Below, piece by piece: positions 7,405 through 14,236 of a stretch of DNA of 24,121 bases. The position numbers were made by a program, and so were the translations under genes. How positions within the stretch are numbered: the first letter of the stretch is position 1; each line of letters opens with the position of its first letter. Below the pieces are notes generated by a model that saw only the letters and a program-made list of their open reading frames with translations, was not told the DNA's origin and did not search any database. Origin of the DNA: a virus; the IMG/VR virus record IMGVR_UViG_3300042486_000938, positions 1 through 24,121 of that record. One strand, 5' to 3'.

Positions 7405-7411
7405 ATAAATA
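7405..7411 (-). promoter_or_regulatory. TATTTAT element upstream of the DHH phosphoesterase gene
   Basis: The minus strand reads GTATTTAT, TAAT, ATG. The element lies 4 nt from the start codon at 7400 and directly after a terminator, so a promoter is expected here for the whole cassette. The sequence from TATTTAT through ATG is identical to the one before the lysozyme gene. Confidence 0.45.
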
Positions 7412-7427
7412 CTTTGGTATATAAAAA

Positions 7428-7450
7428 AACCCCACCTTTTGAGTGGGGTT
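7428..7450 (-). terminator. intrinsic terminator between the beta-barrel gene and the packaged cassette
   Basis: Perfect 8-bp arms (AACCCCAC and GTGGGGTT) enclose a 7-nt loop, and a T run follows on the minus strand. It lies just beyond the stop of the gene at 7459-8067 and insulates the cassette that starts at 7400. A shorter T-rich stretch on the other side could allow weak activity on the plus strand too. Confidence 0.88.
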
Positions 7451-7458
7451 TCTATATT

Positions 7459-8067
7459 TCATAGTTTATATGTTACCGCTAATTGGAGTAGTGGTCCTCC
7501 TAACCCTATTTCACCTCCAAGACCAACGTTGTGTGTTAATGAATAACTGAACCCATAACATAATCTCATGGATAGTCCAATTGCTGAGTCTTTAGTGTTT
7601 TCAGTTACCAAGACATTATTAACATACTCCTTAGTCCAACGACTATTTCCACCTACCGCAAATCCAAAATAATGATCTAAATTAGTTCCAGTAGTATAGT
7701 GTCGGTTGATACGGAATTGTGGTCTTAGTCTTCGTTTACTGATACTGTAGTCATTCGTTTCTGTTGTCCATTGTCCGTTTGTGAACACTGAATCAGTAAT
7801 ACTATATTGTGCTTTAGCAAATCCATAGATTACGTCAAACCCGATACTAACTTTATCGTTTACTTTCATTACACCACGAACACCAAATGGTGATAGTCCT
7901 GAATATCTGGCATTACTTGGGATGTCTTCCGTTGCCGATAAATTCAATTTAAGTGTGTTAGGTAATCCGCAATAAGCCGAGATTAAAATATCACCTCTAT
8001 AAGATTCTTGTGCCTTTAGATTTAGAGTAAATAAACTTAATAAAGTTAATAGGAATAATTTTTTCAT
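7459..8067 (-). CDS. outer-membrane beta-barrel protein
   Basis: This gene encodes 202 residues. The signal peptide MKKLFLLTLLSLFTLNLKAQ is of classic Bacteroidota type. The mature part alternates polar and hydrophobic residues in strand-length blocks (VSIGFDVIYGFAKAQYSI, LDHYFGFAVGG, IGLSMRLCYGFSYSL, LLQLAVTYKL), as expected for a small 8-stranded outer-membrane barrel of the porin-family/OmpA-like fold. The gene stands alone, with a host-like TAnnTTTG box upstream and a strong terminator downstream, so it may be expressed independently, perhaps early. Phage-encoded outer-membrane proteins elsewhere can mask or replace a receptor and exclude competing phages. That role is an inference here. 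Confidence 0.82.
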   Translation of the reverse strand: MKKLFLLTLLSLFTLNLKAQESYRGDILISAYCGLPNTLKLNLSATEDIPSNARYSGLSPFGVRGVMKVNDKVSIGFDVIYGFAKAQYSITDSVFTNGQWTTETNDYSISKRRLRPQFRINRHYTTGTNLDHYFGFAVGGNSRWTKEYVNNVLVTENTKDSAIGLSMRLCYGFSYSLTHNVGLGGEIGLGGPLLQLAVTYKL

Positions 8068-8089
8068 TTCAAATAGTTTTAGTTTCTAA

Positions 8090-8097
8090 CAAAAATA
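8090..8097 (-). promoter_or_regulatory. host-type -7 box (TATTTTTG) for the beta-barrel gene
   Basis: The minus strand reads TATTTTTG, matching the Bacteroidota primary-sigma -7 consensus TAnnTTTG, 22 nt before the ATG at 8067. A TTTA about 21 nt further upstream could be the -33 element (consensus TTTG). The 83-nt gap is one of the few without a TATTTAT element, so this gene may be read by the host polymerase. Confidence 0.5.
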
Positions 8098-8150
8098 TAG
8101 TTTTTTATTTTCGACTTGTAAACTACTTTTTTCTTGATCTATGATAAGAC

Positions 8151-8810
8151 TTACCTTATGAATTTGGTTTCGTAGTAAGTCGCAACATAGTCAGCACCTA
8201 TAAGTGGATATTGGACAATCACTTGATCAACATCTTGATAATATTCCTCAGTTTCGTAGTATATTTCTGCCTGTGGTAAGAATTCATCAATATATGTATT
8301 TATTGCTTCATTAACATCGACATTTTCATCATTTTTTGTTGCTGATATTGCAACAACGGTATTATCAATATAATATGCCTCTGGATCATAATGTCTGGTT
8401 TTTAACCCAATAGATTCTATTTGGATAATCCATCGTTTGTATCCGATAAACGGAGTTCCTGTTGTAAATTTGATTTCTCTAACAGAATCAAATACATTTT
8501 GAATTTGATTTTTTACCTTTTCGTTAAGATAAAATTTTGGTTGTTCGTCCCATAATATTTTAGTATCTAATCTAATACCAACATAATCTTCAAACTCCGT
8601 TAAAATATCTAAAAGTTCGTCATCCACTATTGCCCAATAATAAGAAACATCATTTGGATTTTCTATTTTAAATCCAATAGGATAAGAAGGTTTGAAGAAA
8701 TTACTAACAATTTTTTCCCCAATTATAACAGGAATACATTTTAACCCATGAAGATTAATTTCATTCCCCGCAAACCTTTTGAATAATTTTAATATCTTTT
8801 CTTGATCCAT
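8151..8810 (-). CDS. hypothetical protein next to the lysozyme
   Basis: This gene encodes 219 residues without signal peptide or membrane segment. It is acidic overall and rich in aromatic residues, especially Tyr near the C-terminus (YYETEEYYQDVDQV). No family is recognised. The start overlaps the stop of the lysozyme gene by one base (TAATG), so the two are translated from one message. Co-transcription with a lysozyme would fit a structural or lysis-associated role, but no motif supports either. A short hairpin-like ATAAG/CTTAT pair follows the stop, without a convincing T run. Confidence 0.75.
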   Translation of the reverse strand: MDQEKILKLFKRFAGNEINLHGLKCIPVIIGEKIVSNFFKPSYPIGFKIENPNDVSYYWAIVDDELLDILTEFEDYVGIRLDTKILWDEQPKFYLNEKVKNQIQNVFDSVREIKFTTGTPFIGYKRWIIQIESIGLKTRHYDPEAYYIDNTVVAISATKNDENVDVNEAINTYIDEFLPQAEIYYETEEYYQDVDQVIVQYPLIGADYVATYYETKFIR

Positions 8811-9736
8811 TACACAAACATTTTTGCCTCATTTTCTCTACGAATTTTTAGACCAGGGAAGTCATCAAACAAACTGCTACTTGTTTGTAAGATTAATTCT
8901 CTTGCTTCGTCAAAGTCCCCTCTTTTAATTGATTGTAGGAAGTCTTTTGTTCTTATACCTCTTCCCATGTTATATGTCATAGAAATTAAAGTATTATACA
9001 TTCCTTGTGTAAGATTTGGTTTTATACCTTCTTTTTCCCAATCATTTAATATTTCATTTACAATACCTTCAGCAATTTTAACGTCATCTCTTAATAACAT
9101 CTCAGCTTGTTTTTTTGTAATTCTTGTCTTACCTGGTATAATTTTTTCATAATTGGGTAAAAAATCATATCCTTCTCTTTCCCCTTTGAATACTGCGTGT
9201 CCATAACCAATCGTATAAGCATTGTCACCAAGATCATAAGCAACTAAGGCAGGTTCACCTTTGTGTCTTATCGATCCTTCTTCCCATCTTAAATGATCAA
9301 GAAGTTCTTTTGATGATCTTCTTATTCTTGGTGCTTCATTTACTTCAGGATTAGCAACATCGATTGCTTGTTTTTCAGTCTTAACTACCTGTTTTAATTG
9401 TGGGTCTAATATATTTTGTATTTGATTAAGTGAGAGTATACCTATGAATGAATACATCACATATCTCATAATTTTTCGTTTAACTTCTTCAGGTAAGTTT
9501 TTAATCTTATCCTTTAAAATCTGAACATATTTTTTAACATCTTCTTTGGTTTTAACCCACATTTTGGAAAAGTCTATTTCATCCTTTACATTTGTAAAGT
9601 CCCATTCCATGTCAGGCTCTGTCTTTCCATCTTCAGTGAGAATGGATAGTTTCATTACTACCTCATCTAATATATTTTCACAATTAATATAAGATTCAAT
9701 AATTTTATATTGATCTTCTCGAATAGATAATTTCAT
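8810..9736 (-). CDS. GH24 phage lysozyme with N-terminal extension and membrane segment
   Basis: This gene encodes 308 residues. The C-terminal domain (about 140-308) is a T4-type lysozyme (GH24), which cleaves the MurNAc-GlcNAc bond of peptidoglycan. WEEG supplies the catalytic Glu (E153), the AYDLGDNAYTIGYGH stretch supplies the Asp (D168 or D171), and TIGYGH the Thr (T175), matching the E-D-T triad. SMTYNMGRG is the usual downstream motif. T4 lysozyme has 164 residues, so this protein carries about 140 extra at the N-terminus, with one hydrophobic segment at about 90-105 (MRYVMYSFIGILSL) before the catalytic part. That arrangement suggests a membrane-tethered or signal-anchor endolysin, or a virion-associated lysozyme. 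The first residues, MKLSIREDQ, include an IRE triplet. Confidence 0.9.
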   Translation of the reverse strand: MKLSIREDQYKIIESYINCENILDEVVMKLSILTEDGKTEPDMEWDFTNVKDEIDFSKMWVKTKEDVKKYVQILKDKIKNLPEEVKRKIMRYVMYSFIGILSLNQIQNILDPQLKQVVKTEKQAIDVANPEVNEAPRIRRSSKELLDHLRWEEGSIRHKGEPALVAYDLGDNAYTIGYGHAVFKGEREGYDFLPNYEKIIPGKTRITKKQAEMLLRDDVKIAEGIVNEILNDWEKEGIKPNLTQGMYNTLISMTYNMGRGIRTKDFLQSIKRGDFDEARELILQTSSSLFDDFPGLKIRRENEAKMFV

Positions 9737-9740
9737 ATTA

Positions 9741-9747
9741 ATAAATA
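9741..9747 (-). promoter_or_regulatory. TATTTAT element upstream of the lysozyme gene
   Basis: The minus strand reads TATTTATTAATATG, with four bases between the element and the start codon at 9736. This is identical to the arrangement before the DHH gene at 7400. The 18-nt gap leaves no room for an ordinary leader with a ribosome binding site. Confidence 0.42.
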
Positions 9748-9754
9748 TATGAAA

Positions 9755-10114
9755 CTATTTTTCAAAAGTAACTTTGCTAATTTGGAAGTCTGTGATATTA
9801 AAGTAAACCAATTCGTCTCTTAGTTGTCGTTCGTTTTGGTATCTACGAATTCTGTCATTTTTACGTCGTGAAGTTGAGTTTTCATAATAATTGGCAGTTG
9901 TTTTAACAATAACATCTACCTCATAGCAAAATTGTTTTTTGTCACCTCTCCAAGAAACAGTTTGATACTTTCTGATATTTGAAATTGTGATAACACAGTC
10001 ATTATCTCTAAAATATTTTCCCTCAATAGATATTGGGTTTTTCTTAAGGAATTTTTTAATAAACTTTGTGTCTTTGTCGTTAATACAATTACCTATTTTA
10101 TATCTGTGTTTCAT
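9755..10114 (-). CDS. small basic hypothetical protein
   Basis: This gene encodes 119 residues. It is very basic, with Lys-rich (FIKKFLKKNP) and Arg-rich (SRRKNDRIRRYQNERQLRDE) segments. It alternates predicted strands (YFRDNDCVITISNI, QFCYEVDVIVKTTANYY) with a C-terminal strand (VYFNITDFQISKVTF). No signal peptide or membrane segment is seen. The charge would suit nucleic-acid binding, but no fold is recognised. It lies between the glycosyltransferase block and the lysozyme, with an 18-nt gap to the latter. A TATCTTTG box sits 4 nt before its ATG. Confidence 0.7.
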   Translation of the reverse strand: MKHRYKIGNCINDKDTKFIKKFLKKNPISIEGKYFRDNDCVITISNIRKYQTVSWRGDKKQFCYEVDVIVKTTANYYENSTSRRKNDRIRRYQNERQLRDELVYFNITDFQISKVTFEK

Positions 10115-10118
10115 ATAA

Positions 10119-10126
10119 CAAAGATA
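10119..10126 (-). promoter_or_regulatory. TATCTTTG -7-like box directly before a start codon
   Basis: The minus strand reads TATCTTTG, TTAT, ATG. This is an exact match to the Bacteroidota -7 consensus TAnnTTTG, placed so that the A of the ATG at 10114 would fall near +1. If used, it would give a leaderless mRNA. No convincing -33 TTTG is seen upstream. Confidence 0.35.
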
Positions 10127-10134
10127 ACAAAATA

Positions 10135-11094
10135 TTACCTTCTGCCAAAATTTTTATTAAGATTTTCTAATTTAGCTTTCTTAAGTGCGGTGTTTAATAC
10201 TTTGGTAGTTTGGTGATTTGTATTTCTATTAACTTGAGTATAGTCAATTGTTTTTGATTGTTTAGTTTCATTAACTGATATTGGTTTATCACTAAAAATG
10301 GATTCTAATAACTTATGTTTTTTCTCTTTTAACTCTCTCTCCAAATTAATTTCTTCTGTTTGTGTTATCGATTGAGATAAAGTTTTTGTTTTGATATCCA
10401 AGAATTGGTATTCACCCTTTTTCATTTCACCCAAAATCACACCGGCCTTTTTGTTCTTACTAATCCCAAAAAAGTGAGCTCTCATCTTTGACGCATATCC
10501 AGTATCTTTTCTTCTTGTTAAACTATTATCGTGTAATCTCCTGTGAAATAAAACATAAGGTGTTAAATTTATTTTTTTGTTAAACCTATATATTCTTCCC
10601 ATAAAATCCGAGTCGGCAGCAACTTTCCATCCCTCAAACCCATTCATATTTAAAAATAAATCTTTTTTAATACCAAATACACCTTCACCATATAACGCAT
10701 CATCATAACTACTAAAGTTTCTTTGACATTCATGGTCTTTGAAGTTTAGGAACTTCGGTTTTACGCAATCGTATTTATTAAGACTATTATCGATCTCATT
10801 CATCAGACTCTCCAACATGATGTCGTCCGAATCAAAGAATAACAATTTATCATACTTAGACAATTCAGATAATGTATTCTTAATCAGGTAAGGCCCACCA
10901 TTTTCAGTAAAATAATAAAAAAAATAGTTTTCAGGGAATTCTTTAGTTTTCACATACTCTAAAGTTTTTTCACAATTATCAATTCCTATCAATACTTCAA
11001 ATTCATTATCGTATTTGTTGTTATTGATTGATACAATCAGTTCATCAAAAAAATCAACAGAATCAAACGTTGGTATTATAATTGATAAACTCAT
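10135..11094 (-). CDS. family 2 (GT-A) glycosyltransferase with C-terminal extension
   Basis: This gene encodes 319 residues. The N-terminal 200 residues are a GT2-type GT-A domain. MSLSIIIPTF is the nucleotide-binding first strand, LLFFDSDD (DSD at 88-90) is the DxD metal/nucleotide-sugar motif, and GVFGIKKDLFLNMNGFEGW with ADSDFMGRIYR fits the acceptor-side motifs. The reaction is transfer of a sugar from a nucleotide donor, with unknown donor and acceptor. Residues about 240-319 form a charged, low-order tail containing KTIDYTQVN and ending LNKNFGRR. A similar tail ends the upstream glycosyltransferase (KTINYEKIN, LNKKGGRG). Its start overlaps that gene's stop by 4 nt (ATGA). It is the last of five consecutive glycosyltransferase-like genes. 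Confidence 0.85.
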   Translation of the reverse strand: MSLSIIIPTFDSVDFFDELIVSINNNKYDNEFEVLIGIDNCEKTLEYVKTKEFPENYFFYYFTENGGPYLIKNTLSELSKYDKLLFFDSDDIMLESLMNEIDNSLNKYDCVKPKFLNFKDHECQRNFSSYDDALYGEGVFGIKKDLFLNMNGFEGWKVAADSDFMGRIYRFNKKINLTPYVLFHRRLHDNSLTRRKDTGYASKMRAHFFGISKNKKAGVILGEMKKGEYQFLDIKTKTLSQSITQTEEINLERELKEKKHKLLESIFSDKPISVNETKQSKTIDYTQVNRNTNHQTTKVLNTALKKAKLENLNKNFGRR

Positions 11095-12023
11095 CCCCTT
11101 CCCCCTTTTTTGTTGAGTTTTTGTACTATAGATGTATTTGTTCTTAAAGATGAATTACCACCTATTATCTTAGGTTTTGTTGCTATGTGTACAGGTGTGG
11201 AGTTAAATATTTGGTTTATTTTTTCGTAATTAATTGTTTTTTCAGTTTTTTCTATTGTTGAGGCAACTTTAATTCTCTCCTCTATTGGAACAAAACCTTG
11301 TTCGTATAAACTTTTTTGATTTTGATTAATTTCAGGTAATATAACTGACTTATCAAATGTTGAATTTGCCACTAATGTTTGTAAAACATCGTTCTTTGAC
11401 TCAACGTCGTAAATCGTTGTCTTTTGTTGGATGTATTTAATATAACCACTTTCGTGTCTTAAACACAATATTTCTATATTATTTTCATAACAATATTTAC
11501 CAACCCAAACATCCGCCATATTTGGGTAGTTAAAATAACTGATAGGTAATTTTATTAGATTTGTATGAAAACACATAACACCAGTACCACCAAATTGGAC
11601 TGGAACATTTTTACCTACGTGATTAAAACAAGAATATCTTTCAGATGCGTTTGCGTAATAACTTTTTATTGGGAACACATTAAAGTTTCTACCGTGTAGT
11701 GTTATAACCTTTGTGTTACCATATTCTTTACACTTGGCAATCATATATTCCACATAGTTCGGCGGATAAATTAAATCATCGTCAATTGTTAGGTAATAAC
11801 CATCACTCTTATCTAACGCGTAGAATTTCATTGCATCACCTAATGAATTATCACTTAAAATTAGGTTTACTTTATCGTGATATAATATTTCAGGAATGTC
11901 ACCATCATATGAATTTAACGATACGTTAATGACATCACACTGATCAATAATACTCTCCAAACTTTTAACTAAAGAGTCAATACGATTATATGAAGCAACA
12001 TTCGCTATTATAGTTTCACTCAT
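11091..12023 (-). CDS. glycosyltransferase (GT-A fold, DxD) with C-terminal extension
   Basis: This gene encodes 310 residues. The N-terminus ETIIANVASYNRIDSLVKSL is the GT2-type nucleotide-binding start, and YYLTIDDDLIYPP (DDD at 81-83) is the DxD motif. The central part (LHGRNFNVFPIKSYYANASE, then FGGTGVMCFHTNLIKLP) is shared in style with phage and bacterial sugar transferases. The C-terminal 80 residues are a polar tail with KTINYEKIN, matching the tail of the next gene. Both ends overlap neighbours by 4 nt, so translation is coupled. The acceptor is unknown. Virion decoration or modification of host surface glycan are both possible. Confidence 0.83.
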   Translation of the reverse strand: MSETIIANVASYNRIDSLVKSLESIIDQCDVINVSLNSYDGDIPEILYHDKVNLILSDNSLGDAMKFYALDKSDGYYLTIDDDLIYPPNYVEYMIAKCKEYGNTKVITLHGRNFNVFPIKSYYANASERYSCFNHVGKNVPVQFGGTGVMCFHTNLIKLPISYFNYPNMADVWVGKYCYENNIEILCLRHESGYIKYIQQKTTIYDVESKNDVLQTLVANSTFDKSVILPEINQNQKSLYEQGFVPIEERIKVASTIEKTEKTINYEKINQIFNSTPVHIATKPKIIGGNSSLRTNTSIVQKLNKKGGRG

Positions 12024-12718
12024 ATAACTATTAATTTATTTTTCTTTCTTTCTAATTTATTCATTTGTGATTCATGATCACCATGAGTTACAAATGTATT
12101 CTTAGTGTGATACATACCTTTACCTAAGTTATGTAATCTAATTGATAACTGCCACCCAACACCAGAACTTAGGTTTGGATTTGTATCCCATCTTGATGGT
12201 GGGATTGGTTCAATAGAATAATTTAATGTTTCAAAAAACTTTTTTTCACAAATAAAATGTAATTCAACCCATTGTGTTTTAATTACTTCACCACGTTCTC
12301 TGGGGGTATAATTCGTCCAATTACTTGAGTTGGTTCTATGGTCGGTTAAAAAACTTAAAGATATCTTACTATTGTCATCAATATTCTCATATCTATCAAC
12401 TAATCCATTAAAAAAATTATCAATAATTTTTACATCGTCCTGTAAATAAACGTAGTATTTTGAGTTCACATTCTTAACGTATTTGAAGGATGAGTCAATA
12501 ACTTTCCAAAACTTTTTTTTACCCATATTTGGATAATACTTGATAAATTTAACGTCGCTTGGTATGTCATATATTTCGGAACTACCGTCATCAATGACAA
12601 TAATTTTTATTTTAAAATCATTTTTTTGGGCTCTAATTTGATTAATAAGTTCACTCAACATATCAGGTCTGTTGTGTGTTGTTATTAAAATACAAAAATC
12701 AAACTCATTTTGACTCAT
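12020..12718 (-). CDS. family 2 glycosyltransferase
   Basis: I start this at the ATG at 12718 (MSQNEFDFCILITTHNRPDM). It forms a TAATG junction with the preceding stop, like many junctions here. An ATG 21 nt upstream (12739) would overlap the neighbour by 22 nt. The product then has 232 residues. CILITTHNRP and IIVIDDGSS (near residues 41-49) are the classic GT2 first strand and the Asp that contacts the nucleotide. YVYLQDDV gives the DxD-like motif (residues 92-95). VGWQLSIRLHNLG and the final THGDHESQM fit the C-terminal GT2 region. No tail is present, unlike its two downstream neighbours. Confidence 0.85.
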   Translation of the reverse strand: MSQNEFDFCILITTHNRPDMLSELINQIRAQKNDFKIKIIVIDDGSSEIYDIPSDVKFIKYYPNMGKKKFWKVIDSSFKYVKNVNSKYYVYLQDDVKIIDNFFNGLVDRYENIDDNSKISLSFLTDHRTNSSNWTNYTPRERGEVIKTQWVELHFICEKKFFETLNYSIEPIPPSRWDTNPNLSSGVGWQLSIRLHNLGKGMYHTKNTFVTHGDHESQMNKLERKKNKLIVI

Positions 12719-13326
12719 TACCCGAGTATTGAATGACATTTATTTAGAAAGAAACTATCTCTTTGTTTGAACCTAGATTCAAATGCGTGGTATATCTCAT
12801 TACCATATGTCGTACCATATCCAAATGTGATTGGTCCGTCTAAAGGAGCGTAAGGTGATTCAACATGACTTGGGTATAACATTCTTATTTCAACACCTTT
12901 TTCTCTGGCAGAATGTGTCATTTCTGCACCACAATCAGATCTTAAATTAGTTTCAAATGAAGGTCTACCTAAAATATTGAAAGTCTTGATGCTGAATACC
13001 ATAAATGCTGGTGCGGCGTGAATCAATGGATTTGTTAGTTTTACCGCTTTTTGAGCCAAGGAAAAAATACCAACATTATCTTTACACCAATTAACGGCTT
13101 TATGAATTATTGTATCATTCAATGGTATTGAGTCAATGTCAAATAAAACAATTATTTCATTTTCATCATGTATAGACGAAAGGTAGTCATCAACCGCCTT
13201 TCCATGTGTCACCCAATTTTTAACATAAATTTGATCTATATCATATCCAAATTTATTAAACACTTTTTTTTGTAATTCCGCAAATTGTGGGTTAACTATT
13301 TCATTGTAAAATGTTATTACTCTCAT
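12718..13326 (-). CDS. glycosyltransferase-like protein with DxD motif
   Basis: This gene encodes 202 residues. MRVITFYNEIVNPQFAELQK starts the domain, and IIVLFDIDSIPLN (DID at 63-65) is a GT-A type DxD motif. The downstream segment GIFSLAQKAVKL...HAAPAFMVFSIKTF resembles the part of GT-A proteins that contacts the acceptor. It is shorter than full GT2 enzymes and lacks the usual PTxxR first strand, so it may be a divergent or minimal transferase. It is the second gene of the five-gene sugar block and follows a 44-nt gap with its own TATTTAT element. Confidence 0.72.
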   Translation of the reverse strand: MRVITFYNEIVNPQFAELQKKVFNKFGYDIDQIYVKNWVTHGKAVDDYLSSIHDENEIIVLFDIDSIPLNDTIIHKAVNWCKDNVGIFSLAQKAVKLTNPLIHAAPAFMVFSIKTFNILGRPSFETNLRSDCGAEMTHSAREKGVEIRMLYPSHVESPYAPLDGPITFGYGTTYGNEIYHAFESRFKQRDSFFLNKCHSILG

Positions 13327-13341
13327 ATGAAATTAAATATA

Positions 13342-13348
13342 ATAAATA
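13342..13348 (-). promoter_or_regulatory. TATTTAT element inside the glycosyltransferase block
   Basis: The minus strand reads GTTATTTATTAT 15 nt before the ATG at 13326, in the only sizeable gap of the glycosyltransferase block (13327-13370). It may restart transcription for the four downstream transferases. Confidence 0.38.
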
Positions 13349-13370
13349 ACATTTCTTTATAAACATAACG

Positions 13371-13928
13371 TTAGTGTCTCACGTTATAGAATATTTCAGG
13401 TGTTATAATAAAATTATGTGTGGTGTTTCTTAATTTATTAATAAATTCATAATCTTCAGAATCGCTATTATCATCAAACAAAATGTTTGTGAACTTGTTT
13501 TTGAAGGATATTGATATCCCAACTCTATTAATTTTAATATCATTTCTAGTTAACTCAGGATATATCTTACCGTCAGTCGTTTGCATTCTCCAAACAATAA
13601 AATCGTATGATGTGTATTTCTCTACAAGTGTCTTAACGTAATCTTGGTGTAGGGTATCATCGTCATCCAAAAAACCAATCCATTCAGTATTACACATTTT
13701 AATACCTTCATTTCTTACTAACCCGGCATTACCGTGTCTTTCTCCCTTCTTACCTAACTTATTTAATTTAATAATTTTGATTCGTGGATCATCAAATGTT
13801 TTACCATCAACCCCATCATAAAGTAAAAGACATTCCCAATTTGGGTTTGTTTGATTTAATAAAGATTGGATTGTGTTATCAATAGTAGGTCTATTAATGG
13901 AGGGAATAATAAATGTGATTAAACTCAT
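13371..13928 (-). CDS. family 2 glycosyltransferase, short form
   Basis: This gene encodes 185 residues. SLITFIIPSINRPTIDNTIQ is the GT2 first strand and helix, CLLLYDGVDG replaces the usual DDGS, HGNAGLVRNEGI is the conserved G-x-x-x-ARN-like motif, and WIGFLDDDDTL (88-91) is the DxD region. It lacks most of the C-terminal acceptor half of longer GT2 enzymes and ends soon after HNFIITPEIFY, so it may be a minimal enzyme or act with a neighbour. It overlaps the zinc-ribbon gene upstream by 4 nt (ATGA). Confidence 0.83.
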   Translation of the reverse strand: MSLITFIIPSINRPTIDNTIQSLLNQTNPNWECLLLYDGVDGKTFDDPRIKIIKLNKLGKKGERHGNAGLVRNEGIKMCNTEWIGFLDDDDTLHQDYVKTLVEKYTSYDFIVWRMQTTDGKIYPELTRNDIKINRVGISISFKNKFTNILFDDNSDSEDYEFINKLRNTTHNFIITPEIFYNVRH

Positions 13929-14236
13929 TTGTTATGTTTTTTTCTACCTTGACAATGAGCTCTCTGACTAAAACCTTTTGGGTTATTACAGTTAATTGAT
14001 TTTTTATAATTTTCAGACCATTTCTCCTCAAGAGGTTCTTTCTCTAACTTATTTTTCCAAAACTTGAATAGGTTTTCTTTATCGTATTCTTGTTTTTTGT
14101 GATCCCAACCACAGTCGTGACATAAATAAGGGTGTCTATCACCTTCCTCCATTTTCCAAGAGTGTTCACACTTTTCACATTCAATATTTTTATTGAATAC
14201 TCTGTCGGCTTGTTTTTCTGTTAACATTATTTTCAT
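13925..14236 (-). CDS. small zinc-ribbon protein with phage C-terminal basic motif
   Basis: This gene encodes 103 residues. A treble-clef or zinc-ribbon site is formed by C20-x2-C23 and C39-x2-C42 (ECEKCEHSW and PYLCHDCGW). The C-terminus, CNNPKGFSQRAHCQGRKKHNK, is a short Cys/His/basic module that I recall as recurrent in phage proteins, where it often ends a protein. The first residues, MKIMLTEKQ, contain an LTE triplet. No catalytic residues are seen, so binding to nucleic acid or protein is the likely role. The gene is sandwiched by 4-nt overlaps between an acidic hypothetical gene and a glycosyltransferase gene. Confidence 0.8.
   Translation of the reverse strand: MKIMLTEKQADRVFNKNIECEKCEHSWKMEEGDRHPYLCHDCGWDHKKQEYDKENLFKFWKNKLEKEPLEEKWSENYKKSINCNNPKGFSQRAHCQGRKKHNK

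Noticed and set aside
12719-12739. Upstream ATG for the glycosyltransferase ending at 12020
   Set aside because: It would overlap the preceding gene by 22 nt, and the added residues (SFNTRV) precede the domain. The ATG at 12718 gives a TAATG junction typical of this genome.
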